From Microbispora siamensis (GTDB lineage Bacteria > Actinomycetota > Actinomycetes > Streptosporangiales > Streptosporangiaceae): a stretch of DNA of 64,000 nt. The notes under the pieces were generated by a model. The model had not been told where the DNA came from. It saw nothing but the letters and a program-made list of their open reading frames with translations, and made no database searches. Location of the stretch: assembly GCF_016863095.1 (NCBI RefSeq), contig NZ_BOOF01000016.1:29069-93068 (forward strand), written 5' to 3'. Of the stretch, positions 32,655 through 41,888 are shown one piece after another. The position numbers were made by a program, and so were the translations under genes. The first letter of the stretch is position 1; each line of letters opens with the position of its first letter.

Positions 32655-33539
32655 TCAGATGGTGCCGGAGAACGTGTCGCATTGGGCGGGGGCGCCCGTC
32701 TTGTATCCCGTGGTGAACCATTTCACCCGCTGCCGTGAGCTTCCGTGCGTCCACCCCTCGGGGTCCACCCTGCCCTGGGCGCGCTCCTGGATCCTGTCGT
32801 CGCCCACCGCCGCCGCGGCGTCCAGGGCCTCCTGGATGTCCGCCGCGGTGAACGGGCCCTCGTAGAACCCCGTGTCGACCGCGTTCTTCGCCCACACCCC
32901 CGCGTAGCAGTCCGCCTGAAGCTCCAGCCGTACGGAGGCGCTGTCCGCCCCCCGGCTGTCGCCGCCGACCCGCCGGGTGGTGCCGAGCAGGTTCTGCACG
33001 TGGTGGCCGTACTCGTGACCGATCACGTACGCCTGGGCGAACGGCCCGCCCTTGGCGCCGAACTGGCTCTCCAGCTCCTTGAAGAAGCCCAGGTCGAGGT
33101 AGATCTTGCTGTCGGCCGGGCAGTAGAAGGGGCCGACGGCCGAGCTCGCCTGGCCGCAGCCGGTGCTCACGGCCTTGGTGAACAGGACGGTCCGCGCGTT
33201 GCGGTACGGCTGCTTGCCCCGCTCGGCGAAGGCGTCCCGCCAGTATTTCTGGACGCTGTTGACCACTCCCACCACGCGGCACTTCTCCGACTGGTCCGCG
33301 TCGCTGCCCTTCTTGCACTGTGCACTCAGGTCCGAGGCCGGACGCGCGCCTGTGGACCCGCCGGACGAGGAGCTTCCACCGCTGAGGAGATCGGCCGGGT
33401 TGACGCCCAGGACCAGGGCGACGACCAGCGCGACGACACCGACGACGCCCCCGCCGATCGCGAGCCCGCCGCCCGGGAACCCTCCGCCGCCCTCCTCCAC
33501 CTGTGACGCGTCGAGATCCACGTCGTCGCGGAAGTCCAT
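32655..33539 (-). CDS. Membrane-anchored neutral zinc metallopeptidase (YpfJ family)
   Basis: 294 residues. ATG 33539 follows AGGAAGGCGG. The N-terminus MDFRDDVDLDASQVEEGGGG leads into one transmembrane helix (GVVGVVALVVALVLGVNPAD) and a Ser/Gly linker. The extracellular domain has FFKELESQFGAKGGPFAQAY, the zinc motif VIGHEYGHHVQNLLG (HEYGH) and the downstream Glu ligand region RLELQADCYAGVWAKN. C-terminal SRQRVKWFTTGYKTGAPAQC is typical of the family. The natural substrate is unknown. Confidence 0.9.
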   Translation of the reverse strand: MDFRDDVDLDASQVEEGGGGFPGGGLAIGGGVVGVVALVVALVLGVNPADLLSGGSSSSGGSTGARPASDLSAQCKKGSDADQSEKCRVVGVVNSVQKYWRDAFAERGKQPYRNARTVLFTKAVSTGCGQASSAVGPFYCPADSKIYLDLGFFKELESQFGAKGGPFAQAYVIGHEYGHHVQNLLGTTRRVGGDSRGADSASVRLELQADCYAGVWAKNAVDTGFYEGPFTAADIQEALDAAAAVGDDRIQERAQGRVDPEGWTHGSSRQRVKWFTTGYKTGAPAQCDTFSGTI

Positions 33540-33871
33540 CGCGCCCGCCTTCCTGTTCCGGGACCTGCCACGCCCTATGATCCCCGACGGCCGCCGCTCG
33601 CTCATCCGGCGCTTCCGCCAGCAGAAGTGCCCTTTCTGGACATTTAGGGATAAAAGCGCACGAAGTTCGTCACCGTGTTGCGCTTTGCGGAATTGCGAGC
33701 GTTGTGACCTAGTCGTTCCTGATTCGTAACGGATGACCAGAATGAGGCGATAGTTCGTCTTTGCTTCAGTCCCTTCACGCACTTCGTTCACTCGCGAGAT
33801 CCACTGTGACCGCTCGAGACCGCGCCGCTTTATCGGCGCTTTATGCAACGTGATGGAAGGGACTGCACCTG
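33540..33871. promoter_or_regulatory. Divergent promoter region (332 bp, no gene)
   Basis: This stretch is AT-richer than its surroundings and separates the metallopeptidase (left) from the secreted phosphoesterase (right). It has the motifs GTTCGTC, CGTTCCTG and CGTTCACTC in one direction, loosely like phosphate-box half sites, but spacing is irregular and I do not assign them. No credible coding frame or terminator was seen. Confidence 0.45.
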
Positions 33872-36800
33872 ATGCAGCCAGTGGCAGCGAGAAAGCTGCT
33901 GGGAGGCCTGAGGAGGCGAGGGCGTCTCGCCGTGGCCGCCGTGATCGCCCTGGTCGCGACGCTGCTCGTCAGCGGCGTCGTGACGGCGGCGCACGCCGAC
34001 CCGGACCCGGCGACAGCGGGTCGTGGACGCCCAAGCCCGACGCCGACCGGTTCCCCCACCCCGCCCAGCCTCAGCCCCGCCGGCGGCTCGTACATCGAGG
34101 GCACGGTCAAGGTCGCGGCGGTTCCGGCCGCGGCCGGTGACAGCGTCACCGAGCTTGCCGTCGACGGCGCCGCTCTGAACGCCACCCGTACGGTGGGCGT
34201 GTCCAGGCTCCGTTTCGACGTCGGCTCGAACTCGACGGAGGCGCGATACCACAACTACGTGCTCGTCAACGGCGTCTACCGGAGCGACATCGGCGACCTC
34301 GTGAACGAGCGGGGGACCATCGAGATCCCGAACGAACACCTCGTCAAGGGCGAGAACACCATCGAGATCTTCGCCGGGACGATCCAGAGCTCGTGCGGCA
34401 CCAACTACGACGACTTCGTCCTGTCCGACGTGGGCCTCGAACTGCTCGGTGAGGTCGCGGACGGTGAGGACAACCCCTACACCCTGTCCTTCGGCGACGG
34501 CAACTGTGGCTCGAACACCGCGCTGCTCAAGCAGGCCACGCTGAAGTTCTTCGTCAAGGGCGACCCGCAGGGGACCACGGGTCTCGCGACGGACCTGGAC
34601 ACCACGACGCTGGCCAACGGCGAGCACGCCATCACCGCCAAGGCCGCGTCCGGGGCCACGGTCAAGCACAGCGTGACCGTGAACAACGCCCCGGCCGGGG
34701 CGCCCCGGCTGCTGCCCACGGACGGCACGCTGGTGGCACGCACCACGCCGATCCACGCGACCGTGCCGGCGGCCGGCGGGGGCGGCGTCTCGTCCCTCAC
34801 CGTCGACGGCGCGGAACCCGCCACGAAGGCCACCCTGGGCAACGGCGCGGCGACGTTCAGCTTCGACGTGGGCGCGGACTCGATCGACGACAAGTACGAC
34901 GACTTCCTGCTTGTCAACGGCAAGCGCATCGACCTGGGCGGCACCTGGGCGGGCCGGCGCGTAACCGTCGCCGTTCCCGCCCGGTTCCTGGTGCCGGGGG
35001 ACAACACGGTCAAGGTCGTGACCGGTGACTGGAAGGCGTCCTGCGGCACCGACCGCGACGACTTCACCATCGCGAACCTCGACCTCGCCCTCGACGGCGC
35101 CACCGTGACGGGTCACGACGTCAAGCCGTCCTACGACCTGGGCGACGGCACCTGCGGCAGCAGCCAGACCGCCCTTCGTGAGGTCGAGCTGCGCTACACG
35201 ATCGACGCTCCGGCGGTGCACGTCGTCCGGACGCTCGGCTCGGGTGACGCGACCCTGAGCTTCACCGTCGGCACCAACTCGATCGAGGCGCGCTACCAGA
35301 ACTATCTGCTCGTGAACGGGCGGAAGGTCGTGCTCGACGGCGACTTCGTGAGCCGGCGGGTCGACTTCACCTTCCCGAACGAGTACCTCGTGCCCGGCTG
35401 GAACACGATCGACTTCGTGACCGGCACCTATCCGACGTCGTGCGGCAACAACCGCGACGACTTCGCGATCTCGAACATCGCCCTCACCCCTGTGAAGGGC
35501 ACGGCGGCCGGTCAGATGCTCAAGAGCTCCTACAGCATGGGCGACGGCAACTGCGGCGACAACGTGAACCTGCTGACCGAGATCGACCTCGAGTTCCTCG
35601 TGGACGCCCCCGCCGGCGGCCTGAGCGCCGATCTCGACACCACCGCGATCAAGGACGGCAAGCACACCCTCGCCGCGACCTCGACCACGGGCGAGACCGC
35701 CACCCGTACGCTGATCACCGACAACTCGGCGCCCAAGGTCGCCACGAGCGTCCCCGCCGCGGGCGAGAAGATCACCGCCTCCGTGGTGCTGGACGTCAAG
35801 CTGGAGGACGCCTCCGGCGTGGTGTCCGGGCCGGACGTCACGCTCGACGGGCAGGCGATCGCGCTGGGCGCCCAGGTGGGTCCCGGACTGCGGCCCGGTT
35901 CGCACACCCTCGCCGTGATCGCCGCGGACTCGCTCGGCAACACCGCCACCCGGGAGGTCACGTTCGAGTCCGCCGGCATTCCCGACGCCCCCGCCGAGCT
36001 CACCCCGGCGTCCGGAGCCGTCGACGTGTCGGGCTCCGTCACGCTCTCGGCGAAGGTCGCCGAGCCCGGCGGAGGCCAGGTCACGGCGACGTTCTCCGAA
36101 GCCGACATCCTGACCCCGAACCAGGCGTTCCAGGGCGTGGCCGAGACCGTCCCCACGACCCTGCAGGTGCCCGGCGAGAAGAAGGTCAAGGCCGCCGGGC
36201 TTGAGCCCGCCGACGGTGCGACGCTCGACGCGCCCGCCGGCCGGGACGTCACCTACCAGCGGTACGACATCCAGGTGAAGGGCCACGTGGACGCCCCGGT
36301 CCTGCGCTGGGAGGGCGTCATCGACCCCGAGCGCCTGGTGTCGCTGCGGGCGTGGAACACCGAGACCCGGGCGTGGGATCTGCTGACGAGCTCCCGCGGC
36401 GCCGCCGAGGGTCAGACCGCGCTCACCGCCGTCGTCGGCGACCAGTACGTCGACGGGCAGCAGGTCCACGTGATGGTGACGGGCGAGGACCCGTTCGCCG
36501 ACGACATCGACCCCGGTGACCCGAACGGCTTCGCCGACCCCTCCACGTACGACTTCTCGATCGTCCACTTCACCGACACGCAGTACCTCTCCGAGGGTGC
36601 GGTGGAGCAGGAGACCGCCGAGGAGCGCGCGGTGTGGGAGTCCGCGTACGCCGGGATCGTCAACTGGATCAAGGACAACAAGGACCAGCGCAAGATCTCG
36701 TACGTCGCGCACACCGGTGACCTCATCGAGAACAACATCCGCAAGCCCGCGGACGAGGCCACGCAGCGGCAGGTCGTCGGCGAGTTCGAGGTGTCGTCCA

Positions 36801-37852
36801 AGCAGCAGCGCGTCCTGGACGAGGCGAAGATCCCGAACGGCGTGATCGCGGGCAACCACGACAACCAGTCGGGCACCGAGGACGGGCCGGAGGCGATCTA
36901 CAACACGTACTACGGCCCCGGCCGCTACCAGACGGCGGCGCAGGGCTGGCAGCACGCCGAGTACGGCGGGCCGTGGAAGGAGGGCGACAACCAGAACCAC
37001 TACGACCTGTTCTCGGCCGGCGGGCTGGACTTCGTCGTGGTCGGCCTGTCGTACGGCGTCACGCGGGAGGAGGCCGAGTGGGCCGACTCCGTCTTCAAGC
37101 GGTTCCCCGACCGCAACGGCATCCTGCTCTCGCACGACTACCTCGTGCCGAGCACCAACCCGGACGGGCGCGGCGCGGGATTCTCGGCGCCGGACGGCTC
37201 GATGCTCTACAAGACGGTGGTCGAGAAGAACCCGAACGTCTTCCTCATCCTCGCCGGGCACGAGCACGGCGTGGCCACCAACGTGAAGCCGAAGGTCGGC
37301 CAGGTCGGCAAGGGCGTCGTCGAACTGCTGGCGGACTACCAGTTCTACACGGTCTCCGCCGACCGCCTCGGGCTCACCCAGGTCGGCGGATACAACCCGG
37401 ACGACCAGCTTCAGTTCGGCGCGAGCTTCTTCCGGCTGCTGCAGTTCAACGTCAAGCGGGCCGAACTGACGGTGGACACCTACTCGCCGCTGCTGAACGA
37501 CTTCGGCGCGGGCGAGTTCGACCCGCTGCGCCGCTACGACGGCCGCGAGGACAACATGGTGCTGCCGGTCGATCTCACCACCCGCACGACGAGCTTCACG
37601 ACCGACTCGCTGGCGATCTACAAGCCCACCCGGGTCATCGGCACGAGCACGGTCCCGTCGGGTCAGGTGGCCTCGGCGACCTGGAAGCGTCTCAAGGGCG
37701 ACACGGCCTACGCCTGGTTCGTCACCGCACGCTCCACCGGCGGCGGCGTGACCGCCTCCGAGCCGAGCGTCTTCGTCACGAAGGACGAGCACGGCCGCCC
37801 CGGCAAGTGGGGACCGGACTCGCCCCTCTACCGCTGGTTCCAGCGCAGGTAA
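33872..37852 (+). CDS. Large secreted metallophosphoesterase with triplicated beta modules
   Basis: 1326 residues. The signal peptide is GGLRRRGRLAVAAVIALVAT to about residue 42 (TAAHA cleavage). Three homologous modules of about 150 residues follow, each with the pattern DVG-NS-E-Y-NY-LVNG, then YDDF, then GDG-CG (near 34215, 34862 and 35268). Ig-like repeats come next. The C-terminal enzyme has FSIVHFTDTQYLSEGAVEQE, SYVAHTGDLIENNIRKP, GVIAGNHDNQSG and LILAGHEHGVA, the full two-metal calcineurin-like set. It probably hydrolyses extracellular phosphoesters. No LPxTG anchor. A terminator follows and the HupE gene is next. Confidence 0.88.
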   Translation: MQPVAARKLLGGLRRRGRLAVAAVIALVATLLVSGVVTAAHADPDPATAGRGRPSPTPTGSPTPPSLSPAGGSYIEGTVKVAAVPAAAGDSVTELAVDGAALNATRTVGVSRLRFDVGSNSTEARYHNYVLVNGVYRSDIGDLVNERGTIEIPNEHLVKGENTIEIFAGTIQSSCGTNYDDFVLSDVGLELLGEVADGEDNPYTLSFGDGNCGSNTALLKQATLKFFVKGDPQGTTGLATDLDTTTLANGEHAITAKAASGATVKHSVTVNNAPAGAPRLLPTDGTLVARTTPIHATVPAAGGGGVSSLTVDGAEPATKATLGNGAATFSFDVGADSIDDKYDDFLLVNGKRIDLGGTWAGRRVTVAVPARFLVPGDNTVKVVTGDWKASCGTDRDDFTIANLDLALDGATVTGHDVKPSYDLGDGTCGSSQTALREVELRYTIDAPAVHVVRTLGSGDATLSFTVGTNSIEARYQNYLLVNGRKVVLDGDFVSRRVDFTFPNEYLVPGWNTIDFVTGTYPTSCGNNRDDFAISNIALTPVKGTAAGQMLKSSYSMGDGNCGDNVNLLTEIDLEFLVDAPAGGLSADLDTTAIKDGKHTLAATSTTGETATRTLITDNSAPKVATSVPAAGEKITASVVLDVKLEDASGVVSGPDVTLDGQAIALGAQVGPGLRPGSHTLAVIAADSLGNTATREVTFESAGIPDAPAELTPASGAVDVSGSVTLSAKVAEPGGGQVTATFSEADILTPNQAFQGVAETVPTTLQVPGEKKVKAAGLEPADGATLDAPAGRDVTYQRYDIQVKGHVDAPVLRWEGVIDPERLVSLRAWNTETRAWDLLTSSRGAAEGQTALTAVVGDQYVDGQQVHVMVTGEDPFADDIDPGDPNGFADPSTYDFSIVHFTDTQYLSEGAVEQETAEERAVWESAYAGIVNWIKDNKDQRKISYVAHTGDLIENNIRKPADEATQRQVVGEFEVSSKQQRVLDEAKIPNGVIAGNHDNQSGTEDGPEAIYNTYYGPGRYQTAAQGWQHAEYGGPWKEGDNQNHYDLFSAGGLDFVVVGLSYGVTREEAEWADSVFKRFPDRNGILLSHDYLVPSTNPDGRGAGFSAPDGSMLYKTVVEKNPNVFLILAGHEHGVATNVKPKVGQVGKGVVELLADYQFYTVSADRLGLTQVGGYNPDDQLQFGASFFRLLQFNVKRAELTVDTYSPLLNDFGAGEFDPLRRYDGREDNMVLPVDLTTRTTSFTTDSLAIYKPTRVIGTSTVPSGQVASATWKRLKGDTAYAWFVTARSTGGGVTASEPSVFVTKDEHGRPGKWGPDSPLYRWFQRR

Positions 37853-37860
37853 CCGTCATC

Positions 37861-37902
37861 GCCGCCCCGGACCCCGCGACGACGCGGAGCGTCCGGGGCG
37901 GC
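37861..37902 (+). terminator. Strong terminator after the phosphoesterase
   Basis: GCCGCCCCGGAC (37861-37872) pairs perfectly with GTCCGGGGCGGC (37891-37902), and an inner CCGCG/CGCGG stem shortens the loop. It lies 8 bp after the stop codon and before the HupE gene, so HupE may have its own promoter or depend on read-through. Confidence 0.7.
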
Positions 37903-37952
37903 CTCCCATTCGATGGCCCCCTCGAATCTCGGACCCCCTTGGAGAACGAGAC

Positions 37953-39077
37953 ATGTCTCGCAGGCTGTCCGCCGCCTTCCTCGCTCTCGCCTTCGCCCTC
38001 GGCGGGCTGACGGCGTTCTCCGCTCCGGCGGCGGCGCACAACGCGACCACCAAGGCGCACGCCACGGTGACCGGAACGGGCACGGACGTCAGAGTCGTGC
38101 TCGACCTGGAGTACGACCTCCTCATGAAGTCGGCCTGGCTGTACGCCGAGGCGTACGACGCGAAGGAGCGGGCCGAGCAACTCCGCCAGCTCAAGAAGAA
38201 CCGCGCCGCCGTCGTCGACTACGTCACCCGCCGCTTCGCCGTGGCGTACGGCGACAGGCCGTGCGCGCCCAGGCCCGTGGGCGACGCGGGCGTGCGCGAC
38301 CGGGACGACGTGGCCTACGCGGTGCTGACCCTCGACTACCACTGCGCGGGCGACGGCGGGGGAGGACACGCGATCTCCAGCGCCCTCTTCCCCGACGCCG
38401 AGAGCTTCGTGCACAGCACGGAGACGATCGTCGGCTACACGCTCGACGGCACGACGGGTTCGGCGGTCCTGACCGCAGGGAACCCGACGCTGCGGGTCGG
38501 CGAGCACCGGGCCTCGCACCAGATCGGGGAGTTCTTCCTGCTCGGCGCCGAGCACCTGCTGTCCGGACTCGACCACATCCTCTTCCTGCTCGCCCTGCTC
38601 ATCGGCGCCCGCCGCCTGCGCGACGTCGTCGTCACGGCCTCGGCGTTCACGGCCGCCCACAGCATCACGTTCCTCCTGGCGGCGCTGGGGATCGTGGACG
38701 TTCCCGCGGGGATCGTCGAGCCGGTCATCGCGGTGTCCATCATCGTCGTGGCCGTCGCCAACCTCCTGGGCCGCGACGAGGACAAACTGGGCAGGTGGCG
38801 GCTGCCGATCGTCTTCGCCTTCGGCCTGGTGCACGGGCTCGGCTTCGCGAGCGCGCTGGACATCGAAGAGAAGGGGTCGTGGGAGCTGCTCCTGTCGCTG
38901 CTGAGCTTCAACGTCGGCATCGAGGCGACCCAGTTGCTGATCATCGCGGTGCTCTTCCCGCTGCTGGCGCTGCTGCGCCGTACGTCGGCAGTGCGCTGGG
39001 TGACCGCCGCCATGTCACTGCCCATCGTGGCGGTCGGCCTCTACTGGTGCGTCGACCGGATCACGCTCCCTCTCTGA
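37953..39077 (+). CDS. HupE/UreJ-like membrane protein
   Basis: 374 residues with a signal-like N-terminus (LSAAFLALAFALGGLTAFSA) and an extracellular domain of about 170 residues, then six hydrophobic helices. Motifs are FFLLGAEHLLSGLDHILFLL, SAFTAAHSITFLLAALGI, IVEPVIAVSIIVVAVANLLG and IVFAFGLVHGLGFASALD. The HUPE family carries histidines such as GLDHILFL and FGLVHGLGFA and is linked to metal (Ni) uptake. HupE_UreJ_2 proteins with a large extracellular front domain often accompany surface metalloenzymes. Partnership with the phosphoesterase just upstream is an inference from order. Confidence 0.82.
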   Translation: MSRRLSAAFLALAFALGGLTAFSAPAAAHNATTKAHATVTGTGTDVRVVLDLEYDLLMKSAWLYAEAYDAKERAEQLRQLKKNRAAVVDYVTRRFAVAYGDRPCAPRPVGDAGVRDRDDVAYAVLTLDYHCAGDGGGGHAISSALFPDAESFVHSTETIVGYTLDGTTGSAVLTAGNPTLRVGEHRASHQIGEFFLLGAEHLLSGLDHILFLLALLIGARRLRDVVVTASAFTAAHSITFLLAALGIVDVPAGIVEPVIAVSIIVVAVANLLGRDEDKLGRWRLPIVFAFGLVHGLGFASALDIEEKGSWELLLSLLSFNVGIEATQLLIIAVLFPLLALLRRTSAVRWVTAAMSLPIVAVGLYWCVDRITLPL

Positions 39078-39202
39078 CGGAAGCCGGCGGTGATCCATTG
39101 GCATAGGGTGAGCCCGTGCGCGAACGGGTGCTCGGCTTCGTGACGAGGCCCGCACCGTGGTCGAATCGTTCATCCAGCTCCTTCCGCTGAGGAGACGAAG
39201 AG

Positions 39203-39799
39203 ATGAACGATCGATCCCTTGAGGAGACCAGGGAGTTCTTCGCCGCGAAGGCGGACACCTGGGAGGAGAAGTATCCCGACGACGGCCCGGCCTTCGCCGC
39301 CGCGATCGCCGAGATGGCCCTGCCTGCCGGAGGTCTGGTCCTCGACGCCGGATGTGGCACCGGCCGCGCGTTCCCTCTGCTGCGGGACGCGGTCGGGGCC
39401 GCAGGACACGTGGTGGGCGTGGACGTCACCCCGGAGATGATCCGGTCGGCCCGCGAGCGCGGACGGGGCGAGTTCGGCCGGCTGCTGATCGCCGACGTCG
39501 GGAGGCTTCCGCTCCGCGACGGCGTGGCCGACGGCGTGCTGGCCTCCGGGCTGATCTCCCATGTTCTCCAGCCGGTGGCCGTGCTGTCCGAGCTGGCCCG
39601 GGTGACCCGCCCCGGCGGGCGGCTGGCGCTGTTCCATCCCGTGGGCCGTGCGGTGCTCGCGGCTCGGCGCGGCCGCACGCTGACCCCCGGCGACATACGG
39701 GCCGAGCACAACCTCCGCCCCCTGTTGGACACCGCCGGCTGGACCCTGATCGACTACGACGACACCGACGAGCGCTATCTGGCACTGGCTCGCAGATGA
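39203..39799 (+). CDS. SAM-dependent methyltransferase (class I)
   Basis: 198 residues from ATG 39203, preceded by GAGGAGACGAAGAG. The SAM loop is LVLDAGCGTGRAFPLLRDAV (about residues 46-65), with VVGVDVTPEMIRSARERGRG after it, DVGRLPLRDGVADGVLASGL and a Methyltransf_11-like ARVTRPGGRLALFHPV. It is about the length of small stand-alone methyltransferases. The substrate cannot be told. A leaderless-type GTG ORF of 24 codons (39116-39190) directly precedes it and may be just a leader. Confidence 0.82.
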   Translation: MNDRSLEETREFFAAKADTWEEKYPDDGPAFAAAIAEMALPAGGLVLDAGCGTGRAFPLLRDAVGAAGHVVGVDVTPEMIRSARERGRGEFGRLLIADVGRLPLRDGVADGVLASGLISHVLQPVAVLSELARVTRPGGRLALFHPVGRAVLAARRGRTLTPGDIRAEHNLRPLLDTAGWTLIDYDDTDERYLALARR

Positions 39800-39880
39800 G
39801 AGAGCGATGTCCAGAATGAAAGAGCTTCTGCGATCGGATAGAACTCCAAAGGCCAGCAATTGCGGCGTAAGGTGGTGCCC

Positions 39881-40291
39881 GTGACGACGTTCCGGATCAG
39901 CGAAGCGGCCGCGGTGCTCGGCGTCAGCGCCGACACCGTGCGGCGTCTCGTCGACGGGGGCCGGCTCGCCGCGCACCGCGACGAGAACGGCCATCGCCTG
40001 ATCGCCGGCACCGACCTCGCCGCGTTCGCCCGGGCCCAGACCGAGGCGGACGAGCGCACCGGAGTCTCCTCGGCGCGCAACCGCTTACGCGGGATCGTGA
40101 CCGAGGTGATCAGGGACGCGGTGATGGCCCAGGTGGAGATCGCCGCCGGGCCGTTCCGCGTGGTCTCGCTGATGAGCCGCCAGGCGGCCGACGAGCTCGG
40201 CCTGGAGCCGGGGGTGATGGCGGTGGCCGTCGTCAAGTCCACCAACGTCGTCGTCGAGATCCCCGACCACGCGCGCGTCGCGAGTCAGTAG
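39881..40291 (+). CDS. HTH-TOBE regulator of the molybdate operon
   Basis: 136 residues from GTG 39881 (weak AAGG upstream; the frame is open to 39860). The N-terminal excisionase/MerR-type helix-turn-helix is FRISEAAAVLGVSADTVRRL, then VDGGRLAAHRDENGHRLIAG. A single TOBE (molybdate/molybdopterin-binding) domain follows: ARNRLRGIVTEVIRDAVMAQ, VEIAAGPFRVVSLMSRQAAD and GVMAVAVVKSTNVVVEIP. It sits 9 bp before modA. ModE of enterobacteria also joins HTH and TOBE but with a different HTH, so this is a functional analogue. Confidence 0.85.
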   Translation: MTTFRISEAAAVLGVSADTVRRLVDGGRLAAHRDENGHRLIAGTDLAAFARAQTEADERTGVSSARNRLRGIVTEVIRDAVMAQVEIAAGPFRVVSLMSRQAADELGLEPGVMAVAVVKSTNVVVEIPDHARVASQ

Positions 40292-40299
40292 AAGGAGCT

Positions 40300-41082
40300 G
40301 TGGTGCTCAGACGTCTCTCCCTGGCCGCCGTCCTCGCCTCGGTGCTGAGCCTGGCGGCGTGCGGCTCCTCCTCCTCGGACACGGCCGCTTCCGCGTCCGG
40401 CTCGGGGGCTGCCAAGTCGCTCACGGTGTTCGCCGCGGCGTCCCTGACCGAGACGTTCACAGAGCTGGGCAGGCAGTTCGAGAGCACCCACTCCGGCACG
40501 AAGGTCACCTTCAACTTCGGCTCGAGCGCGACGCTCGCGCAGCAGATCACGCAGGGCGCCCCGGCCGGCGTCTTCGCCGCCGCGAGCCCGGCCACGATGA
40601 AGACGGTCACCGACGCCGGGCTGGCCTCGGCGCCCACCGTGTTCGTCAAGAACACGCTCCAGATCGCCGTCCCGCAGGACAACCCGGCCAAGGTCGAGTC
40701 GCTCAAGGACCTGACCGACCCGAAGGTCAAGGTCGCCCTGTGCGCCGAGCAGGTGCCTTGCGGCGCCGCGGCGACCAAGGCGCTGGACGCGGCCGGCCTC
40801 AAGGTCACTCCCGTCACCCTGGAGCAGGACGTCAAGGCGACGCTCACCAAGGTCCGGCTCGGCGAGGTCGACGCGGCGCTCGTCTACCGCACCGACGTGA
40901 TCGCCTCCGGCGGGAAGGTCAAGGGCATCGACTTCCCGGAGGCCGAGCAGGCGGTCAACGACTACCCGATCGCGGTGCTCACCAAGGCGCCCGCACCCGA
41001 TCTGGCCAAGCAGTTCGTCGATCTCGTGCTGTCGCAGCAGGGCAGGGACGTGCTGACCAAGGCCGGTTTCCAGGCGCCGTGA
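40300..41082 (+). CDS. modA: Molybdate ABC transporter substrate-binding lipoprotein
   Basis: 260 residues with a lipobox (LSLAACGSSSSD, Cys at about residue 21). The mature protein starts with the ModA signature SLTVFAAASLTETFTELGRQ, followed by VTFNFGSSATLAQQITQGAP and ASPATMKTVTDAGL. The TTKVRLGEVDAALVYRTDVI-type segment is present as TLTKVRLGEVDAALVYRTDV. It binds periplasm-side molybdate or tungstate. The start is GTG 40300 (or 40303) after GAAGGAG. The stop overlaps modB by four bases. Confidence 0.93.
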   Translation: MVLRRLSLAAVLASVLSLAACGSSSSDTAASASGSGAAKSLTVFAAASLTETFTELGRQFESTHSGTKVTFNFGSSATLAQQITQGAPAGVFAAASPATMKTVTDAGLASAPTVFVKNTLQIAVPQDNPAKVESLKDLTDPKVKVALCAEQVPCGAAATKALDAAGLKVTPVTLEQDVKATLTKVRLGEVDAALVYRTDVIASGGKVKGIDFPEAEQAVNDYPIAVLTKAPAPDLAKQFVDLVLSQQGRDVLTKAGFQAP

Positions 41083-41888
41083 CCGGGCCCGTACGAGCGC
41101 GGGGCCCGCGGGCGCGCACGCCGTGGCCGCTGTTGGTGCCCGCGCTCGCGGGACTGGCCTTCCTCGTCCTCCCGCTGGCCGGGCTGCTGGCCCGCGCGCC
41201 GTGGGCGACCCTGCCGGAACGGCTGGCCGAGCCGCGGGTGCTGGAGGCCCTGCGGCTCTCCCTGGTGACCGCGACCATCGCGACCGCCGTCTGCCTGCTG
41301 CTCGGCGTGCCGCTCGCCTGGCTGCTGGCCCGTACGACCCTGCCGGGGAGGCGGTTGCTGCGCGCGCTGGTCACCGTGCCGCTCGTCCTGCCGCCGGTCG
41401 TCGGCGGCGTCGCGCTGCTGCTGGTGCTCGGCCGCCGGGGGCTCGCCGGACAGTGGCTGTACGACGCCTTCGGCGTCTCCCTGCCCTTCACCACCACGGG
41501 AGTCGTCGTCGCGGAGGCGTTCGTCGCCATGCCGTTCCTCGTCATCGCCGTGGAGGGGGCGCTGCGCGCGGCCGACCAGCGCTACGAGGAGGCCGCCGCG
41601 ACCCTGGGCGCCTCCCGCTGGACGGTCTTCCGCCGGGTCACCCTGCCCATGGTCGCCCCCGGCGTGCTGGCCGGTGCCGTCCTGTGCTGGGCCCGCGCGC
41701 TCGGCGAGTTCGGGGCGACCATCACCTTCGCCGGCAACTTCCCCGGCCGCACGCAGACCATGCCGCTGGCCGTCTACCTGGCGCTGGAGACCGATCCGGA
41801 CGCCGCCATCGTGCTCAGCCTGGTGCTGCTCGCGGTCTCGGTGATCGTGCTGGCCGGGCTGCGCGACCGCTGGGTGGGTGCGGCATGA
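41079..41888 (+). CDS. modB: Molybdate ABC transporter permease
   Basis: 269 residues starting at GTG 41079 in the overlap with modA. It has five to six transmembrane helices. The permease EAA loop is YEEAAATLGASRWTVFRRVT, followed by LPMVAPGVLAGAVLCWARAL and GEFGATITFAGNFPGRTQTM. The latter is diagnostic of ModB (GEFGAT---AGN-PG-T-T-). It transports oxyanions with the modA/modC products. Overlaps modC by four bases. Confidence 0.93.
   Translation: MTGPVRARGPRARTPWPLLVPALAGLAFLVLPLAGLLARAPWATLPERLAEPRVLEALRLSLVTATIATAVCLLLGVPLAWLLARTTLPGRRLLRALVTVPLVLPPVVGGVALLLVLGRRGLAGQWLYDAFGVSLPFTTTGVVVAEAFVAMPFLVIAVEGALRAADQRYEEAAATLGASRWTVFRRVTLPMVAPGVLAGAVLCWARALGEFGATITFAGNFPGRTQTMPLAVYLALETDPDAAIVLSLVLLAVSVIVLAGLRDRWVGAA

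Noticed and set aside
33700..33830. Phosphate-box-like GTTCACT/GTTCGTC motifs
   Set aside because: Spacing is not 11 bases and the copies are too weak to call a PhoP site.
33830..37792. Minus-strand frame of 1320 codons
   Set aside because: Antisense shadow of the metallophosphoesterase; composition typical of high-GC complementary frames.
39116..39190. 24-codon leaderless-type ORF before the methyltransferase
   Set aside because: A -10-like TAGGGT precedes the GTG, but the peptide is low complexity and no conservation can be judged; kept only as a note.
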